Below are positions 1 to 9,042 of a stretch of DNA of 64,000 nt, one piece after another. The translations under genes were made by a program, and so were the position numbers. Below the pieces are notes generated by a model. That model was not told where the DNA came from. It made no database searches and saw only the letters and a list, made by a program, of their open reading frames with translations. Source of the DNA: an uncultured Bacilli bacterium (GTDB lineage: Bacteria; Bacillota_I; Bacilli_A; RF39; UBA660); contig CALVQT010000004.1 in assembly GCA_944358375.1 (NCBI GenBank), positions 1 through 64,000 of the forward strand, read 5' to 3'. Every line of letters begins with the position of its first letter. The first letter of the stretch is position 1.

Positions 1-69
1 TTCTACAAAAATTATTTTTATTTATCTGGACGGAGATATTTGTTTTTCATATCAACTATTAGTTCATCT

Positions 70-205
70 AATTTATCCATATTTCCATTGAAATTTAATA
101 ATAATTCATATATAATATTCTTAGAAAGAGAACATAGTTCGTAACTTGTATGCTATTCGCTCCATAGTGAAATGTGCTCGAACTTTTCGAGTTTTGATAA
201 ATAAC
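70..205. repeat. diverged direct repeat, copy 1
   Basis: This stretch aligns with 11561-11705 in the same orientation. Shared blocks include ATTCATATATAA and GTAACTTGT followed by a near-identical TGCTATTCGC/TGTTGTTCGC segment. Overall similarity is only moderate. On the minus strand both copies can be read as a short peptide with the pattern ANxxQVT and LYMNxY, so this could be a decayed gene end; on the plus strand both copies are followed by a small hairpin, so a structured RNA is another reading. Function is unknown. Confidence 0.55.
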
Positions 206-231
206 TAATTCAGAAATGGATTAGTTTTTTT
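203..231 (+). terminator. rho-independent terminator-like hairpin
   Basis: A 7-bp perfect stem (AACTAAT / ATTAGTT) is followed by a run of T. It would end a plus-strand transcript that crosses the repeat copy at 70-205, where a TATAAT box is visible at 111-116. Confidence 0.5.
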
Positions 232-275
232 GTGTTATAAGAAACTATCCTACTCTAAAAAGAAAGGATGGTATT

Positions 276-557
276 ATGGTAAATATTATTAAAGAAGAAA
301 TTTTAGTTGAAGAATCGTTAAAAAACAAACTTGAATTCATATGTGATTTTTGTAAAGTAAAATACACTATTATTAATGGTAATGTTAGAAAAATAGAAAA
401 AACAAATCTAACCTATATTGAACCACATAGAATAATCATTAATAACACTACATTTCTTGCCTTTAATTATTCTAATGACATATTTATCGAAAATTTATCT
501 AATAAGATTAAATTATCCCAATTAGAAGATTACATTAAGATTAAAATTATTACATAA
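276..557 (+). CDS. small hypothetical protein (93 aa)
   Basis: I do not recognise this protein. It starts at an ATG behind a clear AAGAAAGGATGG ribosome binding site. The sequence has a CDFCKVKY cysteine pair near residues 23-30, but no second pair that would complete a zinc finger, and no membrane segment. It lies directly upstream of the leader-peptide and recombinase remnant, so it may be part of the same decayed mobile element; that link rests on position only. Confidence 0.6.
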   Translation: MVNIIKEEILVEESLKNKLEFICDFCKVKYTIINGNVRKIEKTNLTYIEPHRIIINNTTFLAFNYSNDIFIENLSNKIKLSQLEDYIKIKIIT

Positions 558-565
558 ATATGTAA

Positions 566-594
566 TTGACAAGTTATAAATAAAAATATATAGT
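566..594 (+). promoter_or_regulatory. sigma-A-type promoter
   Basis: TTGACA at 566-571, a 17-base spacer and TATAGT at 589-594 form a near-consensus vegetative promoter. It would start RNA near 601 and drive the leader peptide at 623 and the recombinase remnant. Confidence 0.75.
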
Positions 595-622
595 AATACA
601 CCAATAAAGGAGAACTTTATAT

Positions 623-1135
<513 letters not shown>

Positions 1136-1289
1136 AGTATTTAATGATTCAGTAATAAAATTTTATGATTTTTAGGAATATTTGTAAAAAATATGAAATT
1201 GGAACAAGTATTAAATAAAACTTATGTTGAAAATTTTAGTGTAAAAAATAGCAAAATTAACATTATTTATAAAGTAGTTGAAAAGAAAA

Positions 1290-1560
1290 TGAGGAATCTG
1301 GCAACTCTATAAATTATTTTGTATGTAATATTAACAATGATAGTGATATAAAATTAATTTTAAATAAATTAGATAAAATCGATACTTTAATCAATTGTGC
1401 AGGAATAATTGATTTATAGCATCTAGATATGGTGAATTTGGAATTAGATGTAATGTTATCTCTCCCGTATGTTGAAATTTCAAATTTTGATGATTATATT
1501 TGGAATAAAGAAAATAATAAACATAAAGATAAAGGTCAAGAAGACTTTGAATTATAGTCT
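1290..1560 (+). pseudogene. short-chain dehydrogenase remnant
   Basis: Pieces of an SDR enzyme remain: KIDTLINCAGI near 1376-1408, matching the NNAG region, and YGEFGIRCNVISP near 1428-1466, matching the conserved GIRVNxxxPG region. They are separated by stops, and the intervening YxxxK catalytic section is missing. The order of motifs is right for the family. A second, intact SDR lies at 33379, but this remnant is too short to say whether they are close relatives. Confidence 0.55.
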
Positions 1561-1631
1561 TTTCAGTTAATTTTGCAAGTGATGAATTACTTTATATTTT
1601 GTCTCAAGCTCTATTAAATCGCCTTAAAAAG

Positions 1632-1640
1632 TGATATAAT
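1632..1640 (+). promoter_or_regulatory. extended -10 promoter
   Basis: TG-A-TATAAT at 1632-1640 lies 35 bases ahead of the start codon at 1675; no good -35 box is visible. The same TGnTATAAT form recurs elsewhere in the window. Confidence 0.45.
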
Positions 1641-1674
1641 ATAAAATATAGAAGTTTGTTGAAAGGATAGATTT

Positions 1675-2493
1675 ATGAAAAAAAGTTTAAAAATCACTAT
1701 AATTGTTATTGGTGTCTTGGTAGGAGTAATAATATTAGATACAGCGCAAGCTATAATATTTAATAACAGCCCTATTATAAGAATAACAAAAACTTATTCA
1801 AATTTTCATAAAAAAAATATAGGAATTTTAGTAGAAACTGATATTTATGATGGTGTAACACAGATAACTCGTTTTAAATGGGAAGCCCACACTTTGCCTA
1901 TTGAAGAAAATAGCGATAATCTAAAAGATACTTATAATAAAGTAAGTGATTATTTTAAAAACGAAAAAGTGGATCGTAGTAATTTAGGTGCTTACTCACT
2001 TGATGAGGATAATAATGTTGTAGAAGTATTACTTATAGACAATAGTAAAGAAAAACAAGAGGAATTCTTAAAACAAACTGGTGCTAGTTCTAAATTTATA
2101 AGATTTGAACAAGGCGGCCTTTACTACAATTCATCTAGTTTTGAATTTTATATTACCAAATTACAAGTACATAATGATATAAGGTTTAATAGTTATTATA
2201 CATTTGATAATAGCACAATTTATTTGGCAAGTAATCTTGAAGAATTTTATATAAAAGAAAAAGATGGAGATATTACATTAAAAACGTATCTATCAACTGC
2301 ATATCAAACATTTGATGATGGAATAAAAAGTATTACTGATAATTTAGAACTAAAAAAGACTTTACAGGATGGTACAAAGATTTATAAATCAAAAGATAAA
2401 GATATTACTATGATAGTATGCAACACTACTAAAAACAATAAAAATATATTTATTGGAGATTATTCTATGGAGTATATTGAAGGAGATTTTTAA
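1675..2493 (+). CDS. hypothetical membrane-anchored protein (272 aa)
   Basis: An N-terminal hydrophobic stretch at residues 8-29 looks like a signal anchor, leaving the rest outside the membrane. The following NNSPIIRI and a KWE segment near residue 68 resemble a family of exported hypothetical proteins of Firmicutes, but I cannot name a function. There is no lipobox cysteine. The start follows a GAAAGGA ribosome binding site. The next gene begins 33 bases after its stop, so the two may be co-transcribed. Confidence 0.7.
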   Translation: MKKSLKITIIVIGVLVGVIILDTAQAIIFNNSPIIRITKTYSNFHKKNIGILVETDIYDGVTQITRFKWEAHTLPIEENSDNLKDTYNKVSDYFKNEKVDRSNLGAYSLDEDNNVVEVLLIDNSKEKQEEFLKQTGASSKFIRFEQGGLYYNSSSFEFYITKLQVHNDIRFNSYYTFDNSTIYLASNLEEFYIKEKDGDITLKTYLSTAYQTFDDGIKSITDNLELKKTLQDGTKIYKSKDKDITMIVCNTTKNNKNIFIGDYSMEYIEGDF

Positions 2494-2526
2494 AAACTGA
2501 TAAATTATAAGTGTGGAGATGATCAT

Positions 2527-3531
2527 ATTACGAAAAAAATATATATTATAACAGGAGCGAATGGTTTTTTAGGAAATAACATAGTAAGAAAATTAGAACA
2601 AAACAAAGAAAATGAAATAAGAGCATTGGTATTGCCAAATGATAATGTAAATGCATTAAAAGGGCTTAATTGTAAAATATATTATGGAGATGTAACAAAA
2701 AAAGAAACATTACAAGAAATATTTAATATAACTGAAAATACAAAAGTTTTTGTGATACATTGTGCAGCAATTGTTTATATAAAATCAAAATATAATTCAA
2801 AAGTATATGATGTAAATATAAATGGTGTAAAAAATATAATTGAAAAAGTATTAGAAAAAAATGCAAAATTAATTTGTGTAAGTAGCGTTCATGCTATTCC
2901 AGAAAAGCCAAATAATGAAATAATGAAAGAGATTACCGATTTCGACCCTGATAAAGTAGAAGGACAATATGCTAAGAGCAAAGCTGAAGCAGCAAAATAT
3001 GTATTAGAAATGGTAAAAAGCAAAAATCTAAATGCTTGTATTATACATCCATCTGGAATTATAGGTCCAAATGATTTTGGAAATAGTCATTTAACAGAAC
3101 TAATAGAAAATATCATCAATGAAAAGCTTCCTATTTGCGTAAATGGTGGATATAATTTTGTAGATGTTAGAGATGTTGCAGATGGAATTATTAATGCTTG
3201 TGATAAAGGAATAAAAGGACAATGTTATATTTTATCTAATCAATACATATCTATTAAAGATTTAGCAGATATAGTAAGTAGTGTAAATCATACTAAAAAA
3301 GTAAAATTAATATTTCCAGTGTGGATAGTAAAACTTTTAGCACCATTTTGTGAACTGTATTATAATTTAAGAAAACAGACACCATTATTTACTAGATATT
3401 CTTTATACACATTAACTTCAAATTCTAACTTTTCTAATGAAAAGGCAAAAAAAGAATTAAATTTTAAAAATAGAAACTTGGAAGATACACTTAAAGATAC
3501 TGTAAAATGGTTGAAAGAAAATATGAAGTGA
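2527..3531 (+). CDS. NAD-dependent epimerase/dehydratase with probable ATT start
   Basis: This is an extended short-chain dehydrogenase (Rossmann fold). The dinucleotide-binding motif TGANGFLGN lies only ten residues after the ATT at 2527, and the active-site YAKSK with the preceding SSVHA serine region is present. The family acts on nucleotide sugars, dihydroflavonol-like or steroid-like substrates, and the exact substrate cannot be read. No ATG, GTG or TTG lies in frame ahead of the glycine motif. GGAG at 2515-2518 is spaced correctly for the ATT. A start at TTG 2626 would delete the NAD-binding motif, so ATT (or rarely CTG at 2497) is the better choice. Confidence 0.8.
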   Translation: MTKKIYIITGANGFLGNNIVRKLEQNKENEIRALVLPNDNVNALKGLNCKIYYGDVTKKETLQEIFNITENTKVFVIHCAAIVYIKSKYNSKVYDVNINGVKNIIEKVLEKNAKLICVSSVHAIPEKPNNEIMKEITDFDPDKVEGQYAKSKAEAAKYVLEMVKSKNLNACIIHPSGIIGPNDFGNSHLTELIENIINEKLPICVNGGYNFVDVRDVADGIINACDKGIKGQCYILSNQYISIKDLADIVSSVNHTKKVKLIFPVWIVKLLAPFCELYYNLRKQTPLFTRYSLYTLTSNSNFSNEKAKKELNFKNRNLEDTLKDTVKWLKENMK

Positions 3532-3699
3532 TTGTTGAATTTGGTAGTTAAAAAATATCAAATTTGTAGAAAGAATTTAGTAAAAGTAGGGGAACAAACT
3601 TATTATATAAAAAAGGCTATTAATATTGTTATTTATAAAATTGATGATAATAATACTTATCTTATATTTACAGTGAAGTATAAGAATGCTAAAATATAA
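3532..3699 (+). CDS. possible small protein (about 55 aa)
   Basis: An open frame from TTG codons at 3532/3535/3541 to TAA at 3697 reads as a plausible lysine- and tyrosine-rich peptide (for example KKYQICRKNL, then VKVGEQTYYIKK). The ribosome binding site is weak and the composition is also consistent with chance. It could be a gene fragment. No family is recognised. Confidence 0.25.
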   Translation: MLNLVVKKYQICRKNLVKVGEQTYYIKKAINIVIYKIDDNNTYLIFTVKYKNAKI

Positions 3700-3729
3700 A
3701 TATGATAATAAAATTAATAAGGAGATTAT

Positions 3730-4059
3730 ATGGAAACAATATATAATAAATTAGTTAGAGATAAGATTCCAGAAATAATAGAAAATGATGGACAGAAAGT
3801 AGTTATAAGAAAATTAGATGACAATGAATATAAAATTGAACTTGGAAAAAAATTATTAGAAGAATACAACGAATTTTTAACTGCTCAAAATCAACATGAA
3901 AGACTTGAAGAACTAGCCGATATGTTAGAGATAATTTCTACCATTAGTAGTCTTGAAGAGGCCTCTTTGTCTTCCATTATTTCTATTATGAATGAAAAAC
4001 GCGAAAAAAGAGGTGGATTTACTAAAAAAATATTTTTAGTAAAAACAAAAAGTAAATAA
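3730..4059 (+). CDS. MazG-like / phosphoribosyl-ATP pyrophosphohydrolase-fold protein
   Basis: The N-terminal YNKLVRDKIPEII is the signature of a family of small all-alpha NTP pyrophosphohydrolases, and EEYNEF followed by EELADMLEI gives the ExxE and ExxD metal-binding helices of the MazG fold. At 109 residues it is a normal full length for the family. Members hydrolyse nucleoside triphosphates to monophosphates, often as house-cleaning or phage-related enzymes. Its ATG follows AAGGAGA. In this accessory region it may belong to a nucleotide-based system, but the substrate is unknown. Confidence 0.8.
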   Translation: METIYNKLVRDKIPEIIENDGQKVVIRKLDDNEYKIELGKKLLEEYNEFLTAQNQHERLEELADMLEIISTISSLEEASLSSIISIMNEKREKRGGFTKKIFLVKTKSK

Positions 4060-4368
4060 TATATATATTGCAAAGTAAACATGTCTTAACATAAATCAAA
4101 ATGAAATAAATTTAATAATAGAGTATTAAAGTTTAAAAATTGTTGAGTGTCTCTTAAGTTGATTATAAATAAATAATTATATATATTCTTTAATGAGAAA
4201 AATATTTTTTTATTTGCAAATCAGAGTAGAAAATATCAATTGTTTAACTAGGTCAAAAAATTTCATTATCCAGGTTATTTTAAAAAAGATCAATCAATTG
4301 GACTAAAATAAAAAAGACAATGCTATCTGGCTGAACTTGTCAATAAAAAGTAGACAATTAAAAGATAT

Positions 4369-5190
4369 TCATTTAAACCCTAATTGAGTTCTATATTCAA
4401 TTGGGGTTTTATATTTTAATGCGTAACTAGGTCTTAAATAATTATGATCGTATATAATCGCATTAATATATTTTTCAACAGTATCATAATCATTTTGATT
4501 AAAATCAATATACATTTCTTTCTTTAACCAACCATTTTTAGATTCAATTATTAGGTTATTTGTTGGAGTTCTTATTCTCGACATTGACCTTTTTATGTTA
4601 TAATCTTTATGTGCATTATTAAATGCCACTGAGGAATATATTGTGCCTTGATCTGAGTGAAAAATAGTCTCTTGGATTTTATATCCTCTTTTTATTTTGT
4701 TATTAAGCATGTCATCTAAAGCTGATTTATGATTAGACATACTAACTCCATGATAAAAATGTTTAACATCTGAACCAATTATAGAATCATCAAATGCATC
4801 TACATAATAAGTCCAATCATATCTTTGTCTTTTAAACCGAATCATTGTGGTATCAGATGTTATTTTTTCTAATGGTCTAGATGTTTTCCAGTTATTGTTA
4901 ATAAGATTTGGATATTTAATGGATTCATCACCAGGCTTTTTATAAACACTATAATGTCTAGCTTTGCTTCTAATTTTTAAAATTTTACACACTTTATGAA
5001 CTAAATTATCAGATACAATCCATCCTGTTTCTCTACGAATAATAACATTGATCCTATGATAACCATAACTCGGCTTTCTTTTATGAATATCTCTGATTAA
5101 TGGTTCTAAATCTTTACGATTTATTTCATATCTATTTAAAATATCTTTAGTTTTTAACCATTTATAATATCCACTTCTTGATATATTCAT
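4369..5190 (-). CDS. IS3-family transposase orfB (DDE integrase domain)
   Basis: This is the catalytic half of the transposase. The HTH_21-like region comes first (RKPSYGYHRI near residue 39), then the rve integrase core. The DDE residues are visible as SDTTMI, HSDQG and ESKNGWLK, the last with the usual K spaced after the glutamate. The frame is open upstream of the ATG to about 5310, where the frameshift from orfA would join it; the natural product is an OrfAB fusion. The C-terminal YNxxRPxxxLxxxTP segment of the family is complete. Confidence 0.9.
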   Translation of the reverse strand: MNISRSGYYKWLKTKDILNRYEINRKDLEPLIRDIHKRKPSYGYHRINVIIRRETGWIVSDNLVHKVCKILKIRSKARHYSVYKKPGDESIKYPNLINNNWKTSRPLEKITSDTTMIRFKRQRYDWTYYVDAFDDSIIGSDVKHFYHGVSMSNHKSALDDMLNNKIKRGYKIQETIFHSDQGTIYSSVAFNNAHKDYNIKRSMSRIRTPTNNLIIESKNGWLKKEMYIDFNQNDYDTVEKYINAIIYDHNYLRPSYALKYKTPIEYRTQLGFK

Positions 5191-5258
5191 TACTTCACAT
5201 AATGATTTAATTGAATATTCTTCGCTTAGAATTTGAACTATTTCAAATTCTTTTTGCT

Positions 5259-5608
5259 TTATTTCTTGAACACTACAACTGAACCATCTCCTTTCACAAG
5301 GTATCCTTTTTTTAATCGTTCATTCTCTATTCTTAATTTCATATTTTCATATTGAAGTTTTTCAATATCTGTTAAAGTTTTCTTATTTGAATATTTGCAT
5401 AATGAATTACCCGGTTTCTTTTTATTTTCTGAACCGTTTCTCACAAATCATTATAATTTTTTAACTATCTGTTTGTTATAGCGTGTCCAATTCCATCTTT
5501 ACATTCAATATCCCAACAACTTCTACCTTCAAGCATTTGCTTTATATATTTCAATTTTTCTTCTTTTGAGTAATATTTATTTTTTCCACCTTTAGGTCTT
5601 CCTTGCAT
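5259..5608 (-). pseudogene. IS3 orfA, broken
   Basis: Reading from ATG at 5608 gives MQGRPKGGKNKYYSKEEK and the start of a helix-turn-helix, then an in-frame TAG at 5465-5467 where a tryptophan would be expected before LKNYND. A one-base shift near 5444-5450 then moves the frame. The remaining part carries the coiled-coil (LQYENMKLRIENERLKK) and the seven-A slippery run at 5307-5313 (frame A_AAA_AAA) used for -1 frameshifting into orfB. With both lesions no full OrfAB can be made from this copy. Confidence 0.75.
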
Positions 5609-5681
5609 TTTTTCATCTTCTTTATTAAATTATACCAAAGAAAAAGTAAACACATCTTTTTGTGTCTACTTTTATTTTACA

Positions 5682-5703
5682 ACTTCAGCTATCTGGCATT
5701 GTC
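5682..5703 (-). terminator. terminator of the HD-domain gene, split by the IS
   Basis: On the minus strand the gene ends inside one arm of a hairpin (GACAATGC...CTGAAGT, 5703-5682). The other arm lies across the IS at 4337-4316 (TTCAG...GCATTGTC) and is followed by TTTTTT. Without the IS and one copy of ACT the arms would form a stem with outer GACAATGC/GCATTGTC and inner CTGAA/TTCAG helices, an intrinsic terminator. The IS inserted in the loop. Confidence 0.7.
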
Positions 5704-6795
5704 TTTCTTAATAAGTTTTTTAGTAGCTACCTCTTTGTAAGGTACGAATTGAAAATCAAAATATGTATAATGTCCACCTTTTGGATAATTTAAATACTCT
5801 GCGATTTGATTTGCTGCAGTCTCTGATATTTGATTTATTCTAACAACTCCATTATCAGTTTGAACCAATGGTACAATATAACGTGTTTTTGATTTTACAT
5901 TAACACAATATTTTTCATCAACAGGTATTGAACTTTTATAAACTTTATTTGCATTTAGAAATAGTTTAAAACAATCTGATAAATATTTATCTTCACATGT
6001 TAAAATTTTATCAATTACTTCTTGTTCAGATAAAGTATACAAATCTTCAATTGTTAAATAACCAGCATTATGCATTGACTTACACATGTCTGCTAAAAAT
6101 TGCATTACTATTCTATCTTTATCATTTACCCATTCAGGCCATAACTTTGAAATTATATCTATATATTCTTCGCAAACTTCTTTATCTTTAAAAGCAAGTT
6201 CTTGTATACCATTTTCATTTATAGTTATCATAATATTGTTATATATTTTTCTGATTTTATCTAATTCCCAAACTCTAAAAAAAGTTAATCCACTTGAAAA
6301 AGTATATTCAAATCTATCTGCAGATAACCTTGGTGTGTCATTATCAGCAATAGGATAAATTTTATAATCATCTACTTCTTCTAATTTTATACCATCTTTT
6401 TTTAGTAAACTCATGATTTTTGAAGAATTTCTAATAATATCAGAAGTTTTTTCTTCAGTAGATTCTTGAGTTTCTGAATCACCATTCATAAAATCTATAC
6501 AATGCTTAAATACAGGCGTAGCAATATCGTGGAATAGACCGGCTAATGTTTGTTTTTTATCGTGTGTAAAATGCCAAATAATTAAAGCAACCCCAATGCT
6601 ATGATCTAAATTTGAATACCAATATTTAACATTAAAACATTTAGAATAATCAGTACCACAACTCATACTAATTTTACTAATTCTCTTCATTTCAGGAGTA
6701 TCAATATATTCTAGTAACCATTTTGGAAATTCTGGGGATAGGATACTAAAATATTCTTTTATTTCATCATTTAAATTTTCGTAATATTTATTCAT
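5689..6795 (-). CDS. HD-domain phosphohydrolase (dNTPase-like)
   Basis: The metal-binding HD signature is complete: H65 in LDHSIG, H89-D90 in GLFHDIATP, and D160 in LSADRFEY. This spacing is that of HD hydrolases acting on nucleotides or deoxynucleoside triphosphates. At 368 residues it carries an additional C-terminal domain of unknown fold. It is soluble, with no signal or membrane segment. It is on the same strand as the radical SAM/HMUDK pair 2.7 kb upstream but separated by an orphan and a ruined gene, so a shared pathway is only a suggestion. Its 3' terminator was split by the insertion sequence. Confidence 0.8.
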   Translation of the reverse strand: MNKYYENLNDEIKEYFSILSPEFPKWLLEYIDTPEMKRISKISMSCGTDYSKCFNVKYWYSNLDHSIGVALIIWHFTHDKKQTLAGLFHDIATPVFKHCIDFMNGDSETQESTEEKTSDIIRNSSKIMSLLKKDGIKLEEVDDYKIYPIADNDTPRLSADRFEYTFSSGLTFFRVWELDKIRKIYNNIMITINENGIQELAFKDKEVCEEYIDIISKLWPEWVNDKDRIVMQFLADMCKSMHNAGYLTIEDLYTLSEQEVIDKILTCEDKYLSDCFKLFLNANKVYKSSIPVDEKYCVNVKSKTRYIVPLVQTDNGVVRINQISETAANQIAEYLNYPKGGHYTYFDFQFVPYKEVATKKLIKKDNAR

Positions 6796-6846
6796 TTTTT
6801 CACGTCCTTATATTATAAATAAACTTTTACAAATCTATTGACAAAA

Positions 6847-7510
6847 TCATTTTATTATAATAATTTGATTTTGAATTTCTATTTTTGTTATTTGTTCATT
6901 TTCGCATTTGTAATTTATATCGTAAAGCATTTGTTTATTTTTATCCACAATATCAACCGTCTTAAAACTCTCATAATCGTAATAAGTAATTGAAGTAAAT
7001 AAATCAAGTTTTTCTTTTGCTATATAATTAGAATATGCTTTATGATATATTTGATTAACATTTTCTCTCTTTAAAACTACATCTTTACAAGCAATTTAAA
7101 TATGACTATGCAATCTTTTAAAGATTTTTGTATCTGAAGATTTTAGTTATCTTATTATTTCAACATAATTAGGATGAGTTTTGACCTTCATATTTTCATT
7201 CATTTAATTAGTTAGCAAATTTAAATAAATATTTTTTAATTTATCTTTATCATAGGTATTTTAGTGCTTCAGTCATTAAACTTAATTTTTTAACTTACTT
7301 TTGGAATCTTCTAATCTATATTTAAAAAGTGTATTAGCCATTTTACTAAATATAATATTATTAAGTAGTTATACTACAGATTCATTTATTTCTTTGGTTT
7401 GTACTATGGTATCTTTTACAACATCATTATAAACATCTTTTCAAAAACCACTGCAACTTCTTTTGTAATCTCTAAAGTTTCTTCTACATAATATTTCTCT
7501 TAATAGTAAC
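6847..7510 (-). pseudogene. DUF4393-like gene, decayed
   Basis: On the minus strand, pieces of one protein follow one another with stops between: VEETLEITKE near 7490, then YNDVVKDTIVQTKE, then LEDSKSKLKN near 7300, MNENMKVKTHPNYVEIIR near 7205, and a final open stretch of about 80 residues to a stop at 6847. The early pieces resemble the amphipathic start of DUF4393 (Abi-alpha-like) proteins, some of which are linked to abortive infection. The family call is tentative; that the gene is broken is clear. Confidence 0.45.
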
Positions 7511-7919
7511 TATTTTATTATATAACCACAAAATTGGCAATATGTATTGAAATATTTTTTATTTTTATATAATAATTACTTTAATGTTATCTTATCACAG
7601 GATTACATTTAAATTATAAAAGAACTTAAACTTAACCAAAAATAGCAGAACTCATTTAAAATCACATTTACAAAAATAAAAAAGAAAAATTAAAGTTCTT
7701 CTATACACTAACTTATAAATTATAGAACCAACTAAAATGCTTAATAACATGTTTACTATACTTGAATATAAAGTAAATGATATAGAGCATAATATAATTT
7801 AAAATTTCAAATAAAAAATATTGTTAAACAAATTATTTTAAAGCTATGTTTTATAATAATTATGAAGAACTTTATAAACAATGCTTCATTGATAGAAAAA
7901 GTTATTATGTTTAATGAAT

Positions 7920-9008
7920 CTATTTTTTTAGTAATTTTTTTTGATCTTGTGTTGACGCTTTATCTAAACTAAATAATTCAGAATACAAAATCATTTTTCT
8001 AAATAATTTATTATCTTTTTTGCATCTTTCTTCTATTCTTTGTTTAATTTTATCTGATAATATTTCTTTTGGTATATTGACAATAAATCCACAATGAGGA
8101 CATACTTGATAATATCTATATAATGTATCATTAGGGTTTATAAATATTTCGTTTTCTTTAATAAGAAATGATTTTTCACAAGGATTAGTGTTTTCAGGTC
8201 TAATTAATCTTGTATTTGTGATTGACTTAAAATATTCATCTTCCAATTTACAATCTATTTCTAAATCGCAAGGTAATTCATCATGAAACATTAAATAAAC
8301 CTCTTGTTTTTCTCCTTCAGTAAATATTGATAAATTATTATCATAGTGCGGACCTTTAGCAATTGCTGTTATAAATGAATTTTTTCTAATTCCTAAGTCT
8401 TCTTTATTTCTAGATAATTTTGATTTATTTATATTAGTTGTTGGTAATACTATAATGAAATTATTCATATCTTTTATTAATAATTCTCTTCCACCATATA
8501 TTACTCTTCCAGTATTGTCATATCTAAATAACCTAAAATATTCATCAAGAACTTTCAACTTATTATTTTTGTTATTTGTATCTTTTATTTGATTATCGAC
8601 ATACTCACACACACTATGGAGTATAGTCTCAATATTTAAATTTGTTTTAATTATGCTATCCCTTTTATTTTTCTTCTCTACTAATTCTAACCCATGCTTA
8701 ACTTTTTCTAAAAATTCTTTATCATTTCTTTTGTTTTCAAGCGTTTGATAAAGAGTAGTTTCTTCAATTTCTTTATCAGATAATAAAAATTCTTCTAAAA
8801 TTTTATATAATTTTTTAAATTCAATATTATCAAAACCAATAAAAGGGTATTCGCACTTAAAATTATATTTTTCTTTCATTCTTTTTTTTCTATTTTGAAA
8901 TTCTTCTTTTGTTTCTTCATACATAAAAGGTGCTAAAATTAATGGTGCATTTTTATACAAATATTTATATCTTTTTATTAATTCTTCTTTTGCTTGTTCT
9001 AAAGTCAT
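7920..9008 (-). CDS. hypothetical protein (362 aa) with a zinc-ribbon-like CxxC
   Basis: I do not recognise this protein. It starts at an ATG behind GAGAGGTT. The first third is charged and helical (repeated Glu/Lys), the middle has a beta-rich stretch around YGGRELLIKDMNNFIIVLP, and the C-terminal third has CPHCGFIV near residue 308, one half of a possible zinc ribbon, with an isolated cysteine in NPCEKSF upstream. No signal or membrane segment is visible. Its own promoter and codon use like its neighbours suggest an expressed gene. It sits between an HD hydrolase and the HMUDK/radical SAM pair. Confidence 0.65.
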   Translation of the reverse strand: MTLEQAKEELIKRYKYLYKNAPLILAPFMYEETKEEFQNRKKRMKEKYNFKCEYPFIGFDNIEFKKLYKILEEFLLSDKEIEETTLYQTLENKRNDKEFLEKVKHGLELVEKKNKRDSIIKTNLNIETILHSVCEYVDNQIKDTNNKNNKLKVLDEYFRLFRYDNTGRVIYGGRELLIKDMNNFIIVLPTTNINKSKLSRNKEDLGIRKNSFITAIAKGPHYDNNLSIFTEGEKQEVYLMFHDELPCDLEIDCKLEDEYFKSITNTRLIRPENTNPCEKSFLIKENEIFINPNDTLYRYYQVCPHCGFIVNIPKEILSDKIKQRIEERCKKDNKLFRKMILYSELFSLDKASTQDQKKLLKK

Positions 9009-9033
9009 TATTAAACCTCTCTTTGTGAAATGT

Positions 9034-9042
9034 ATTATAGCA
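9034..9042 (-). promoter_or_regulatory. extended -10 promoter
   Basis: On the minus strand TG-C-TATAAT precedes the ATG at 9008 by about 25 bases. The -35 is poorly defined. Confidence 0.45.

Larger units (their letters stand above)
4338..5681 (-). mobile_element. IS3-family insertion sequence (IS150-like), 1344 bp
   Basis: The ends are 19-bp inverted repeats matching at 17 positions (4338-4356 and 5663-5681), starting TGT and ending ACA. The direct repeat ACT flanks both ends (4335-4337 and 5682-5684), a 3-bp target duplication normal for this family. Inside lie a damaged orfA, a -1 frameshift heptamer and an intact orfB, all on the minus strand. The element split a terminator hairpin belonging to the gene at 5689-6795. 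Intact ends and duplication suggest recent insertion, although orfA is already broken. Confidence 0.9.

Noticed and set aside
4060..4337. A further gene between the MazG-like gene and the IS
   Set aside because: Only short frames with frequent stops; nothing beyond a possible fragment near 4260-4305.
5997..6358. Plus-strand open frames across the HD-hydrolase gene
   Set aside because: They lie opposite a gene with a complete HD signature, lack ribosome binding sites and have a leucine/isoleucine-rich antisense composition.
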